From Hepatocystis sp. ex Piliocolobus tephrosceles (Eukaryota; Apicomplexa; Aconoidasida; Haemosporida; Plasmodiidae): a stretch of 14,172 nucleotides of DNA. Location: the NCBI GenBank assembly GCA_902459845.2, contig CABPSV020000527.1:1-14172 (forward strand). Reading direction: 5' to 3'. The notes below the pieces were generated by a model that worked only from the letters and a program-made list of their open reading frames with translations, did no database searches and had not been told where the DNA came from. Each line of letters begins with the position of its first letter. The first letter of the stretch is position 1. Positions 9,601 to 13,568 of this stretch are shown here, piece after piece. A program made the position numbers and the translations under genes.

Positions 9601-9700
9601 TGCGATGATATATTGGGAAAAACATAAAAATGAAATTTTCGATAATATGACACCAAGTAATTCTATTTTTACTTCGCGTAATAATTATAGTAAATTATAG
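2..9700 (+). CDS. Giant Asn-rich, repeat-rich Plasmodium protein of unknown function, 5' partial
   Basis: One uninterrupted frame of over 3,200 codons runs from the left edge to TAG at 9698-9700. No in-frame ATG occurs before 635, so the start lies outside the window (or, less likely, is the ATG at 635). Order of parts: an acidic 11-residue repeat (to about 630); disordered Asn/Ser/Lys sequence; GINNS/GINNR repeats (1325-1594); a foldable beta-rich block (2795-3180); Val/Gly, DNRG, NNMG, NAYLG, G(H/N)TTN, PNMQ and NMAT arrays; a compact block (8100-8283); and a terminal NNNMGY array followed by a short helical-looking segment. No signal peptide, transmembrane helix or catalytic motif is visible. 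A basic block at 6083-6340 carries SILK-type and RVxF-type motifs typical of PP1-binding proteins. Codons are A/U-ending, as expected for Plasmodium, except for the GC-rich 5' repeat. I do not recognise the gene. A scaffold or regulatory role is inference only. Certainty that it is coding is very high. Confidence 0.95.
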   Translation, partial: AEELEVESVAVAEELEVESVAVAEELEVESVAVAEELEVESVAVAEELEVESVAVAEESEVESIAVTEELEVESVAVTVAEEFEVESVEVAEEFEVESVEVAEELEVEAVEVAEKSEVEAVEVAEESEVEEESEVEEESEVEEESEVESVVVAEESEVESVEVAEEFEVESVAVAVAEESEVESVAVAVAEESEVESVEVAEESEVEAKEVMVEVEDPEEVSNELTTDPINHFNSQNMSIENDKIGCISYDTANVLGMVKTDSIESTIMQTSLYKDTNSFESIVQVYGIDPTDSNTCVKFCMSSDSLSSNCTISHNVTDNNNIEHSNNSNNKEYKSMDEENYISPVNCFINKNMSDSNIYNMVQKDISYSKVDINDNNVDLHFSKSNKKAEVTNKKDINNSYYSIITENSSFSAEKDSINSQQINKKNGLLKKDVHIVKKNGINNSGINNSGINNSGINNSGINNSGINNRGINNRGINNRGINNRGINNRGINNRGINNRGINNRDINNRGINNRGINNRGINNRDINNRGSNNFDNKVSICTKNLDNTSKEVKKDGYTNSKHSDRSNRLDILKNKQGAPKNVNFKYTNTNASEKKTKAVPTSDEIKHVSNKNKQYIKRGGKKNNSDSFSSSSSSVSPKKQVEKCNDKNYKINNKQTSDVIKASKTTKNTKCVTNCVTKQNKINVYKGTNHNNTPNVYKKVKTNCQPKSSDDENFPKLRRIDNNINIKKKVLLNDNKKISSEKKQYIDILLADRYSLCTNKNKLSTIMEDCDNCDGNGEQKERGVEVELKRKQCNLFFTPSYHTASPHENPQYYTQDKNSGENFDKYYYQEVQNVDMIHSKEQENQSLHFSNEQDTTQVTKHVTTQVTTQVTTQATAQPTTTNRFNNKINNKGKEIKTNVLPLQKKPIVLREKEKKPITYNTINDKIDMSKKFSKELYPLEVLVSYKCKNIYIKINVDTNNETLIKHTQHKISKRSLEFKLVTTKVLDGCVQSTESKVYKSSNIILQNPKTEIFYNMAVHVYSTTIPNLWLYASVSFYLTKFNIKKLKIKTPYPVNIGKNVDTENDTIYNEVSVGAVGVGAVGVGAVGVEAVGVEVVGVEVVGVEAEKKTVSSYEQSDITYEIENTDLKQSNAKSTISITSVNKSGAKQKKTVGTNWNEDEKVSTSSVEMEPCQNQRLNQKDSPLNNSIRNKKFVMCDNDKETNNTKVQQINNLNNPIKKNKIGKKIVKEENHSGSRKPKSKNCLYNMYETVNKEVYLDSCTSSDDVLLNFHDLNNSKIKNDFEQVYYEKNNNKDVTNMRTEYVDEEDGDDFSNLVKFDMMKVYQQDQEEEQSQEKEQSQEKVQNPNQYKKSNISRKDYTSGKKVNFKNYLCMNNPNKNNNTSNSPTMLNKKSTPANVSTPEKRFNKMDKDIFKFSEFILEKRNNNILPDTNTTTDNNDDDGVDCTYNTTSAYPISDHNNALLVNSTKQSQNIIEVKPFSKITDVDVSYINTYKNKKKNTDYVDNDINIYSQENVKNFSRYSNSDSITESSVSNVMNDEDLSNNKKYSEGQGSNNNNELFIRNINSNMGEKINITNCLTHTNYYTNKNPVYDEKLSSLEFVNSLKTSMNIDLENCDVHNYPIDTFPVVPLLENDSGSDNRGDNRGHNRGDYRGDNRGDYRGDKSNSSNCSNDSNEDRKYREHGHRLYSSCDDITVDHSNGFVPDLEMYEQKDPQLYSRNVETQESLIDSSYAVTYIESEGEESENRETHQYGMQSESSTALYRNRDNILMEKKMGNNNYTSIDYINTEELTQEFNNIEKQRSCKMVPNKSTRFDMNRNCIPNDLNGYDSGITNYSDYYNNSNSSNSSNNNNNSSSSNNNNKTILTTYGTNNNFNNSGYVNTGNISPENNNSDNNVKVKERKNTSFNHTNSILISKYNRMKHRDDNIQVHYSTLKTKVDNNISNNIGNNIGNNMDDNMGNNMGNNMGNNMGNNMGNSKVFNHSNKNISKLSPTYNIYNNHKPEPAKSNYQFGNNVEIIKNPQKYQRDFRNRIVSKFDNFNLTNAFKSILRKGSLSKIERKTDEKKCISILKKRVYNSDGVLYTNRVRKNVRFAFDYEDNEDDNNKFEVVSGGSTSNGNMINHSPVKNNPSNVTSSNVTPSNTTLYNGSPSNAYLGNAYLGNAYLGNTYPGNGHTTNGNTTNGHTTNGNTTNGHTTNGNTTNGHTTNGNTTNGNTTNGHTTNNGVYQKRNINNNENSSNKNKGSKNGIFSSLNVLGNRLVNSVNSIYTPNSFTKNIDEDNNSLNKNVENDRDNNYNKTSDSKLVRNMNGAEKYIAQPYPYSTTNITYDKTIPNCTQDVKYVQSSGNNYCNNNSAYPNAQRVVNMSQHVPQYMPQHVQQHVQQNVRPYVQPYVQPSVQPYVQPSVQPSVKRYVHPNARPNVQQNMQPNKQPNKQPNMQPNMQPNMQPNMQPNMQPNTMWRVAPNSCYPSNPNLNHTNMNGMGNIQMNNKITPTNNKHLSYQQYLINNDNNYYNSNVHNINKNNHNNMYQNGYYMNSTTSTDTQNKLNMPTVVYDHNKLQNNGKMYANNVNSATYYNNLAPTISTNASTTVNQNNSTTNMAANMAENMAANVAENMAANVAANMEANAATNMEANAATNMATNMATNMATNMATNMATNMATNIATNMATNIATNMATNIATNMATNMATNMATNVATNVTRTDLPLDENNLTVSDYNNYYVLPLSEQTKIAIGPNTKYIIKGNVMLIEKKSYKPSNFDSLPSNNTLKTEPNIYNNIYKSDYNPIVENNGINTRLGSDKNKNYYQNVHPSKFQNSMNISRGHNISPINKMNCVDNNTQYLHQYYNPGVKINGLNKEPNVNIRSPTKVNVYNPRNIHMFNTVNRNGYNTPNKNVFRPTNKNVYNANNRNVLNGTNRNIHNGAHAVYNNKINANFYNKGIHKSGVNNNCVNNSSVNNSSVNNSSVNNSSVNNSNVTVHLTYMNNGIGHINDHKKVNVSNNIHEDNKKNASYSNINVINNNYQNNIISNNVLSQLNYKKLQDSNVVEKKSNKTVGNNSTYTVTTITPNDESNIVKKSPVYEHNTSIDDTNNENNSKYEKEEKYNNNNMGYNNNMGYNNNMGYNNNMGYNNNMGYNNNMGDNNNMGDNNNTGDNNNTGDDNNTEGNNNTGDNNNTGDDNNTEGNNNTEGNNNTEGNKNNYMEETLKAAMIYWEKHKNEIFDNMTPSNSIFTSRNNYSKL
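1325..1594 (+). repeat. 15-bp tandem repeat, 18 units, encoding GINNS/GINNR
   Basis: Eighteen perfect-length 15-bp units. The first five encode G-I-N-N-S; the remaining thirteen encode I-N-N-R, with two units changed from Gly to Asp (GGT to GAT) at matching higher-order positions. The AGT-to-AGG change is fixed in a block, showing that units spread by duplication after the substitution. The opposite strand is open through the array only because the unit length is a multiple of three. Confidence 0.97.
2570..2650 (+). repeat. Short Thr-Gln-Val repeat (12-bp unit)
   Basis: About six degenerate copies of ACTACACAAGTT encode T-T-Q-V, grading into TTQA and AQPT. They sit just N-terminal to the foldable block and probably form a disordered linker. 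Confidence 0.8.
2795..3180 (+). other. Foldable, beta-rich non-repetitive block inside the giant protein
   Basis: About 128 residues with normal hydrophobic content and almost no Asn runs, unlike the surroundings. Alternating hydrophobics (PLEVLVSYKCKNIYIKINVD, then RSLEFKLVTTKVLDGC, then FYNMAVHVYS and LWLYASVSFYLTKF) suggest six or more beta strands, with a lysine-rich strand at the end. It contains two Cys and one Trp. I do not recognise the family. It is the most likely globular domain in the visible part of the protein and the best query for remote homology. Confidence 0.6.
3218..3322 (+). repeat. 15-bp tandem repeat, 7 units, encoding VGVGA/VGVEA/VGVEV
   Basis: Seven 15-bp units of the form GTT-GGT-GTA-GRA-GYA. 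They drift left to right from V-G-V-G-A to V-G-V-E-V. The array starts about 40 bp after the beta-rich block. It is Asn-free and moderately GC-richer than its flanks. Confidence 0.92.
4916..4987 (+). repeat. 12-bp tandem repeat, 6 units, encoding DNRG/DYRG/HNRG
   Basis: Six 12-bp units (GAT AAC AGA GGC and variants) encode Asp-Asn-Arg-Gly type tetrapeptides. The junctions create five Arg-Gly-Asp tripeptides. GC is higher than in the flanks. Confidence 0.9.
5519..5586 (+). repeat. AAT/AGT trinucleotide tract (poly Asn-Ser)
   Basis: A codon-level microsatellite of AAT and AGT/AGC giving mixed Asn and Ser runs. This is typical Plasmodium low complexity formed by replication slippage. Confidence 0.9.
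5819..5926 (+). repeat. 12-bp tandem repeat, 9 units, encoding NNIG/NNMG
   Basis: Nine 12-bp units. The first four are variable (NNIS, NNIG, NNIG, NNMD), the fifth is DNMG, and the last four are identical NNMG units (AAT AAC ATG GGT). The uniform right end suggests the most recent expansion happened there. Confidence 0.93.
6140..6277 (+). other. Candidate protein phosphatase 1 docking cluster (SILR, SILK, KNVRF)
   Basis: Within a basic, Asn-poor stretch the protein reads SILR (6140-6151), SILK (6203-6214) and, 16 residues later, KNVRF (6263-6277), then an acidic tail starting AFDYEDNEDD. Known from the family: PP1 regulators use a [GS]IL[RK] motif lying N-terminal to an [RK]x(0,1)[VI]x[FW] motif, and both bind hydrophobic grooves on the PP1 catalytic subunit. 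Order and spacing here fit that rule. Weaker RVxF-like matches occur at 1745-1759 (KNVNF) and 4091-4105 (KKVNF). Function as a PP1 regulator is inferred. Confidence 0.6.
6452..6511 (+). repeat. 15-bp tandem repeat, 4 units, encoding NAYLG
   Basis: Three identical units AAT GCA TAT TTG GGT plus a diverged fourth (NTYPG). They directly abut the G(H/N)TTN array and share its 15-bp period. Confidence 0.92.
6515..6664 (+). repeat. 15-bp tandem repeat, 10 units, alternating GHTTN and GNTTN
   Basis: Ten 15-bp units GGC-MAC-ACA-ACT-AAT. His and Asn versions alternate (H N H N H N H N N H), so most of the array behaves as a 30-bp dimer repeat. Apart from the CAC/AAC switch the units are identical, indicating recent expansion. 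Confidence 0.95.
7094..7363 (+). repeat. 12-bp tandem repeat, about 22 units, encoding QHVQ/PYVQ/PNMQ tetrapeptides
   Basis: Twenty-two 12-bp units. The left half is variable (QHVP, QHVQ, PYVQ, PSVQ); the right half resolves into five identical PNMQ units. Gln/Pro/Val/Met-rich and lacking acidic residues, so probably an extended, disordered tract. Confidence 0.92.
7787..8098 (+). repeat. 12-bp tandem repeat, about 25 units, encoding NMAA/NMAE/NMAT
   Basis: Twenty-five 12-bp units AAT-RTR-GCA-RCA, then a final NVTR. The left units vary (NMAA, NMAE, NVAE, NMEA, NAAT). The right units are NMAT with an interspersed NIAT alternation, i.e. a 24-bp higher-order pattern around 7979-8040. Ala and Met content makes helix formation possible. 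Confidence 0.94.
8100..8283 (+). other. Compact non-repetitive block following the NMAT array
   Basis: Roughly 60 residues with mixed hydrophobics and few Asn runs (SDYNNYYVLPLSEQTKIAIG, then NTKYIIKGNVMLIEKKSYKP). It looks like two or three short beta strands. It is likely to be conserved among orthologues, but I see no known motif. Confidence 0.4.
8654..8749 (+). repeat. Degenerate 24-bp repeat, 4 units, encoding xxN(K/R)N(V/I)xx
   Basis: Four diverged 24-bp units encode TPNKNVFR, PTNKNVYN, ANNRNVLN and GTNRNIHN. The shared core is N-(K/R)-N-(V/I). The array is older than the neighbouring near-perfect arrays, judging by its divergence. Confidence 0.7.
8819..8908 (+). repeat. 15-bp tandem repeat, 6 units, encoding VNNSS
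   Basis: Six 15-bp units GTA-AAT-AAT-AGC-AGT. The four central copies are identical; the edge copies are VNNNC and VNNSN. Confidence 0.92.
9293..9566 (+). repeat. 18-bp tandem repeat, about 15 units, encoding NNNMGY to NNNTEG
   Basis: Fifteen 18-bp units of the type AAT-AAT-AAC-ATG-GGG-TAT. The sixth codon changes from Tyr (5 units) to Asp, the ATG changes to ACG (Thr), and finally GGG GAT becomes GAG GGT (Glu-Gly). Charge therefore becomes steadily more negative toward the C-terminus. Confidence 0.93.
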
Positions 9701-10151
9701 AATGGGAATGTGACAAAAGGTAAAGTGTCTGATCAAAGTAAAACGACTGACCAATGTAAAAAGTCTGATCAAGCAACAAATGGTACAAAAGAAAACACAA
9801 ATATAAATAATATTTTTAAAATAAAAGAACAATCGACGAATAACAATAGAAAAACTTCATCTTTTTTTGGAATGTCAACTAATGAAGATACTCCACAAAT
9901 AAAACAAAGCTGAAGTTTCTACTTATCAAAATTTTTTAAAAACACAAAAGTTTTGTTTAAATATTCAAGTATATGAGAAATGGGAAAAAATTACTTTTTA
10001 TTACGATGATTCTTTTTACCAAAAGGCAATGGATTTAATACTTGGAATTGAGTTAGGTACATATGTGCTTGATAGTTTAATAGAAAATATGCAGTATATA
10101 GTGGATAACGGTATATTTAATATTAATTGGAGTCTGGAAACTCTACGATAA
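9701..10151 (+). pseudogene. Coding-like 3' extension of the giant gene, broken by one stop and one frame change
   Basis: After the TAG at 9698-9700 the same frame stays open for 70 codons, to TGA at 9911-9913, with Lys/Thr/Ser/Asn-rich Plasmodium-like protein sequence (for example TKENTNINNIFKIKEQ). The frame one base ahead is open from 9903 to TAA at 10149-10151. It encodes a non-low-complexity segment with Trp, Tyr, Cys and spaced hydrophobics (YEKWEKITFYYDD, then LILGIELGTYVLDSLIENMQ). In DNA this AT-rich, such long open stretches end to end are unlikely by chance. There is no ATG at the start of the first part; only a GTG at 9710. Options: a decayed C-terminus, sequencing or assembly errors, undetected introns, or recoding. 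No convincing GT-AG pair was found that repairs both breaks. Confidence 0.5.
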
Positions 10152-10495
10152 TATAAAGACTTGTGAAAAAAAAAAATAATTTTTTTTAAGATATGTGTGG
10201 TAATATTATACATATGTATATACATGTTTTGTGGGAGAGAGAACTTATAAATTTGTTTGTTACATTTTGAAGATATATTATTTATTCAAATATGTAACAA
10301 CTATCATATTTCATCATATTTTTGTTTTAGTATTATTATTTTATTTTTTTAAGTTGTTAAGCTATTATTTTTACTTATTGTATATGTCTTAACATTATAC
10401 TATTTTATAGAAGTTAACATGTTAGTGTTTGTGTAACAGTTAACAACGATTTTTGTTGCTTCTTTTATGTTTTTGTTTTTAATTACCCCCAAAAG

Positions 10496-10522
10496 AAAAA
10501 AAAAAAAAAAAAAAAAAAAAAA
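10496..10522. repeat. 27-nt poly(A) homopolymer
   Basis: Uninterrupted A run preceded by ACCCCCAAAAG and followed by GCCC. Such runs are common in Plasmodium intergenic DNA and can exclude nucleosomes. Confidence 0.95.
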
Positions 10523-10720
10523 GCCCTATTCATTTTGTCATTTCATTTCGTTTTATTACGTTTTATTTCGTTTTATTTCATATTAAAATTAAATCATTTG
10601 CATAATTTTATTTTTCATTTTTGAAATTGTGAATCTACATATTTTACAGGTATTATTTTCACATATCAACCTGTTTATAAAAAGTAAAAAAACAACAAAT
10701 AAAAAAAAAAAAAAAGTAAA

Positions 10721-10996
10721 ATTATAAAAACTTAAATAAATTTATAAAAACTTAAATAAACTTATAAAAACTTAAATAAGCTTATAAAAACTTAAATAAA
10801 CTTATAAAAACTTAAATAAACTTAAATAAACTTATAAAAACTTAAATAAACTTATAAAAACTTAAATAAACTTAAAAAAACTTAAATAAGCTTATAAAAA
10901 CTTAAATAAACTTATAAAAACTTAAATAAACTTAAATAAACTTATAAAAACTTAAATAAACTTATAAAAACTTAAATAAACTTATAAAAACTTAAA
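10721..10996. repeat. Non-coding 10-bp-period array of CTTATAAAAA and CTTAAATAAA
   Basis: About 27 consecutive decamers with essentially no loss of phase. Two unit types mostly alternate: CTTATAAAAA and CTTAAATAA(A/G). Occasional doubling of the second type breaks the 20-bp dimer rhythm but keeps the 10-bp register. Each second-type unit ending in A contains the hexamer AATAAA on the + strand. A-tracts recur in helical phase, which predicts intrinsically bent DNA. Confidence 0.95.
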
Positions 10997-11040
10997 ATTA
11001 TATTAAAATATTCACATTTTAGAAGCATAAAAAGAGTACA

Positions 11041-11093
11041 CCCCTTCCATTTATTTACCTTGACATTATTGTAACGTCAATAAATATAGGGGG
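11041..11093. other. Hairpin-forming GC-richer island, possible structured RNA
   Basis: An inner stem pairs TTGAC (11060-11064) with GTCAA (11076-11080) and, after one mismatch, three more pairs around a 3-nt loop. Outside a 2-nt CC bulge, 11052-11057 pair with 11081-11086. CCCC at 11041-11044 (or CC at 11047-11048) can pair with the G run at 11089-11093. Found by eye; no energy was calculated. Either strand could be the transcribed one. Confidence 0.3.
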
Positions 11094-11163
11094 ATTATTT
11101 TTTTTAAAAACTGACAACAACAAATATACTATAATATAATTCGTTACATTATTAATGTTACAG

Positions 11164-11182
11164 ATATATATATATATATATA
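11164..11182. repeat. AT dinucleotide microsatellite
   Basis: About nine to ten alternating AT steps. A common Plasmodium intergenic microsatellite with no inferred role. Confidence 0.9.
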
Positions 11183-11224
11183 TGTATGTTTGGTAGGGAT
11201 GTTATACCTTTCGTCATTCTGTAC

Positions 11225-11275
11225 AAATCAAAAGTATATTAGAATGTACAGTTTGATTTAGGTTAGCTTAGCCTA
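11225..11275. other. Two adjacent inverted repeats
   Basis: AAATCAAA (11225-11232) and TTTGATTT (11252-11259) are perfect 8-bp inverted arms enclosing a short inner GTA/TAC pairing. Directly next, TAGGTTA (11259-11265) can pair with TAGCCTA (11269-11275) over a 3-nt loop, with one G-T wobble. The following 11276-11297 is unusually GC-rich for this locus (CAGCTCAGTTCAGC). No box motifs clearly identify a snoRNA. Confidence 0.3.
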
Positions 11276-11792
11276 CCTCAGCTCAGTTCAGCTTACACAT
11301 TTGTATGCTTTATTTTTATTCCATTTTATTGTTCATTAATTATAACGCAAATAAATGTTTTAATAATTTTTAACTATTTTTAACTATTTTTTATATACGT
11401 AACACAAATATATACATGTTGTGTATAACATTTAAACAAAATAAAATAAATTATAGTATACGTTTTTGTTAATATAAATGCAAATTTAAGCATATACTGT
11501 ATATGTCTATGTGTAAGTTAATAATACACCAGACAGTAACAATTTTGAAACAAAAAATAATATATAATAAAAAAAATAAAAAAAATAAAAATATATACAT
11601 ATAAATGCGTATATGTATATTGTTAAATATTAATAAAATTTTATTGATTTTAGAGTATTGTAAAAAATAAAAATGGAGTATATACATTCTAAATATATAT
11701 ACAAAAATAAAAAAAGAAAGTTTATCTATCTGTCATAAATTTATTTGTCATTTATCTGACATATATAACTAAACACATATTATGTCCCTATT

Positions 11793-11793
<1 letters not shown>

Positions 11794-11841
<48 letters not shown>
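11794..11841 (-). repeat. 48-nt poly(T), poly(A) on the GDH sense strand
   Basis: An uninterrupted T run ending 78 bp downstream of the GDH stop codon. In the GDH transcript it would read as 48 consecutive A residues in the 3' untranslated region or just beyond it. The true length may be uncertain, because homopolymers of this size are error-prone. Confidence 0.95.
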
Positions 11842-11919
11842 CTGAACATCCATAACTAATTTGTATATACACATTGAAATTGATACACATATGTACATAA
11901 AATATATTTAATTCTCTTT

Positions 11920-13332
11920 TCAAACACATCCCTGTTCTATATAAGATTGAGCAACTTTCAAAAATCCAGCTATGTTAGCTCCTGCTTGTAAATCATACTT
12001 ATTATTAGTATATTTTAAAGCATTTTCTGAAGCAGCTATAAATATAGATTTCATAAGTTCTTTTAATTTTTGATCTATTACTTCTCTATTCCATGTTTCA
12101 AATTGATGATTTTGACTCATTTCGATACCACTAATTGCAACTCCACCAGCATTTGCAGCTTTAGAAGGACAAAAAATAATATTATTTGATTTAAAATAAT
12201 TAATTGCTTCAACTGTTGATGGCATGTTAGCACCTTCTCCTATTATTTTACATCCGCCTGCATGTAATTTCTTTGCCCCTTCCAAATTTATTTCATTTTG
12301 TGTTGCACATGGAAATGCTAAATCGCATTTTACATCCCATGGTTGACAAGAAGGGAAATAAGAAGCAGTTTTTGAGTGAGTTAAATATTCTTTAATTCTT
12401 CCTCTTTTAACTTCTTTTAGATTAATAATAAAATTTAAATTTTCATTAGATAAACCATTTGGTTCATAAATATAACCATCACTATCACTTAATGTAACTA
12501 CCTTTGCTTTTAATTCAATTAATTTTTGAGCACAATATAAAGCTACATTTCCACTACCACTAATAATTGCTACTTTATTTTCCATAGATTCATTTAAACT
12601 TTTTACTACTTCCAAAACAAAATAAACTAATCCATAACCAGTTGCTTCATTTCTTAAATTAGAACCTCCCCATTTTACATTTTTTCCTGTAAAACTACCA
12701 TTAAAAACGTTCATAATTTTTTTATATTGCCCAAACATGTATCCTATTTCTCTTCCTCCTACTCCTATATCACCAGCAGGTACATCTGTACAATTTCCTA
12801 TATGTCTATATAATTCGTTTATAAAACTTTGACAAAAATTCATAATTTCATTATCAGACTTACCTTTAGGATCAAAGTCTGAACCACCTTTACCACCACC
12901 CATTTGTAGACCTGTTAATGAGTTTTTAAAAATTTGTTCAAACCCAAGAAACTTAATAATTGATAAATTAACTGATGGATGAAATCGTAATCCTCCTTTA
13001 TAAGGACCTAATACACTACTATACTGAACCCTGAATCCTCGATTTTTTCTTTGAATTCCTTTATCATCTAACCAACAAACTCTAAATTGTACTACTCGTT
13101 CTGGTTCTGCTAAATATTCAACAATAGGTAAATATTTAGGTTCCTTTACAAATAAGTGCTTCAATGAAAACAAAATTTCATGAAATGCTTGTAAAAATTC
13201 ATTTTGGTGTTCATTCAGTTTTTTTACACGTTCATAAATATTGTTCATTTCTTTATCAATCAGAGCTTCAAAATTTGGGGCATTTTTATCGATTAATGGA
13301 AATCGACCATTATTATTACTGCACGCTGCCAT
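11920..13332 (-). CDS. GDH1: NADP-specific glutamate dehydrogenase, cytosolic type
   Basis: Reversibly converts 2-oxoglutarate, ammonia and NADPH to glutamate and NADP+. It belongs to the hexameric ELFV dehydrogenase family. ATG at 13330-13332 gives 470 residues ending EQGCV-TGA, the length of the known Plasmodium cytosolic enzyme. The 12 codons upstream begin with TTG, not ATG, so they are not used. The N-terminal substrate domain (about 55-190) has KGGLRFHPSVN (K112), FKNSL (K136), GGGKGGSDF with the catalytic Lys at K148, and PAGDIGVGGRE with Asp188. These correspond to K89, K113, K125 and D165 of the Clostridium symbiosum enzyme. The Rossmann domain (about 200-430) has GSGNVA (259-264) and SDSDG (282-286), where the beta-strand-end residues suit NADP rather than NAD. 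NAGGVAISGIEMSQN near the C-terminus closes the active site. No signal peptide or apicoplast leader is seen. Single exon and intact. Confidence 0.97.
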   Translation of the reverse strand: MAACSNNNGRFPLIDKNAPNFEALIDKEMNNIYERVKKLNEHQNEFLQAFHEILFSLKHLFVKEPKYLPIVEYLAEPERVVQFRVCWLDDKGIQRKNRGFRVQYSSVLGPYKGGLRFHPSVNLSIIKFLGFEQIFKNSLTGLQMGGGKGGSDFDPKGKSDNEIMNFCQSFINELYRHIGNCTDVPAGDIGVGGREIGYMFGQYKKIMNVFNGSFTGKNVKWGGSNLRNEATGYGLVYFVLEVVKSLNESMENKVAIISGSGNVALYCAQKLIELKAKVVTLSDSDGYIYEPNGLSNENLNFIINLKEVKRGRIKEYLTHSKTASYFPSCQPWDVKCDLAFPCATQNEINLEGAKKLHAGGCKIIGEGANMPSTVEAINYFKSNNIIFCPSKAANAGGVAISGIEMSQNHQFETWNREVIDQKLKELMKSIFIAASENALKYTNNKYDLQAGANIAGFLKVAQSYIEQGCV

Positions 13333-13410
13333 TTTGTTCTGATTCAAATGAGGAATAAATAATAGCAAAGGAAAATAAAAAAAAAAAAAAAAAAAATAAT
13401 AAAATTAAAA

Positions 13411-13490
13411 GCTAAAAAAAAAATAAAACTTAAAAATAAAAGCTAAAAAAAAAAATAAAACTTAAAAATAAAAGCTAAAAAATAAAAACC
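13411..13490. repeat. 31-32-bp AT-rich tandem repeat, about 2.5 units
   Basis: Units start at AGCT (13411, 13442, 13474), followed by an A run, TAAAACTTAAAAATAAA and the next AGCT. Unit lengths of 31 and 32 bp differ by one A. Located 80-160 bp upstream of the GDH ATG, probably inside its 5' untranslated leader. Confidence 0.85.
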
Positions 13491-13568
13491 AAAGCTTAAA
13501 AAAATTAAAGCAAAAAATAAAAAAAAAATAAACATCAAAAAAAACAAACTCCAAAAAATAGAAAAGGA

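Larger units (their letters stand above)
10152..11919. other. Convergent intergenic region between the giant gene and GDH
   Basis: No plausible coding sequence was seen on either strand; the only short frame here is antisense and full of Ile/Phe/Tyr. Contents: a 27-nt A run (10496-10522), a short CGTTTTATT-type repeat (about 10538-10580), a 10-bp-period array (10721-10996), two small GC-richer islands with hairpin potential (11041-11093 and 11225-11300), an AT dinucleotide run, and a 48-nt T run. Both flanking genes should end their transcripts here. Confidence 0.75.

Noticed and set aside
1264..9656. Many antisense or out-of-frame reading frames of 60-135 codons over the giant gene (for example 1264-1625, 6364-6764, 7011-7415, 7746-8111, 9160-9656)
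   Set aside because: They coincide with tandem arrays whose unit length is a multiple of three, which keeps other frames open automatically. Their products are monotonous repeats with no independent features.
9657..9700. A 44-bp GT...AG intron that would remove the TAG at 9698-9700
   Set aside because: Shorter than usual Plasmodium introns, and the joined frame reaches a stop after eight codons. Ending it at 9690 also fails.
9710..9913. A separate small gene starting at 9710
   Set aside because: The start codon is GTG, unlikely in a nuclear eukaryotic gene, and the frame is the direct continuation of the giant gene. It is treated as part of the broken extension.
10152..11919. tRNA, rRNA or centromere in the intergenic region
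   Set aside because: No cloverleaf, conserved rRNA sequence or long (about 2 kb) near-pure AT core was recognised.
13333..13368. A 12-residue longer N-terminus for GDH
   Set aside because: The upstream codon is TTG. The first ATG in frame, at 13330-13332, gives 470 residues, the expected length.
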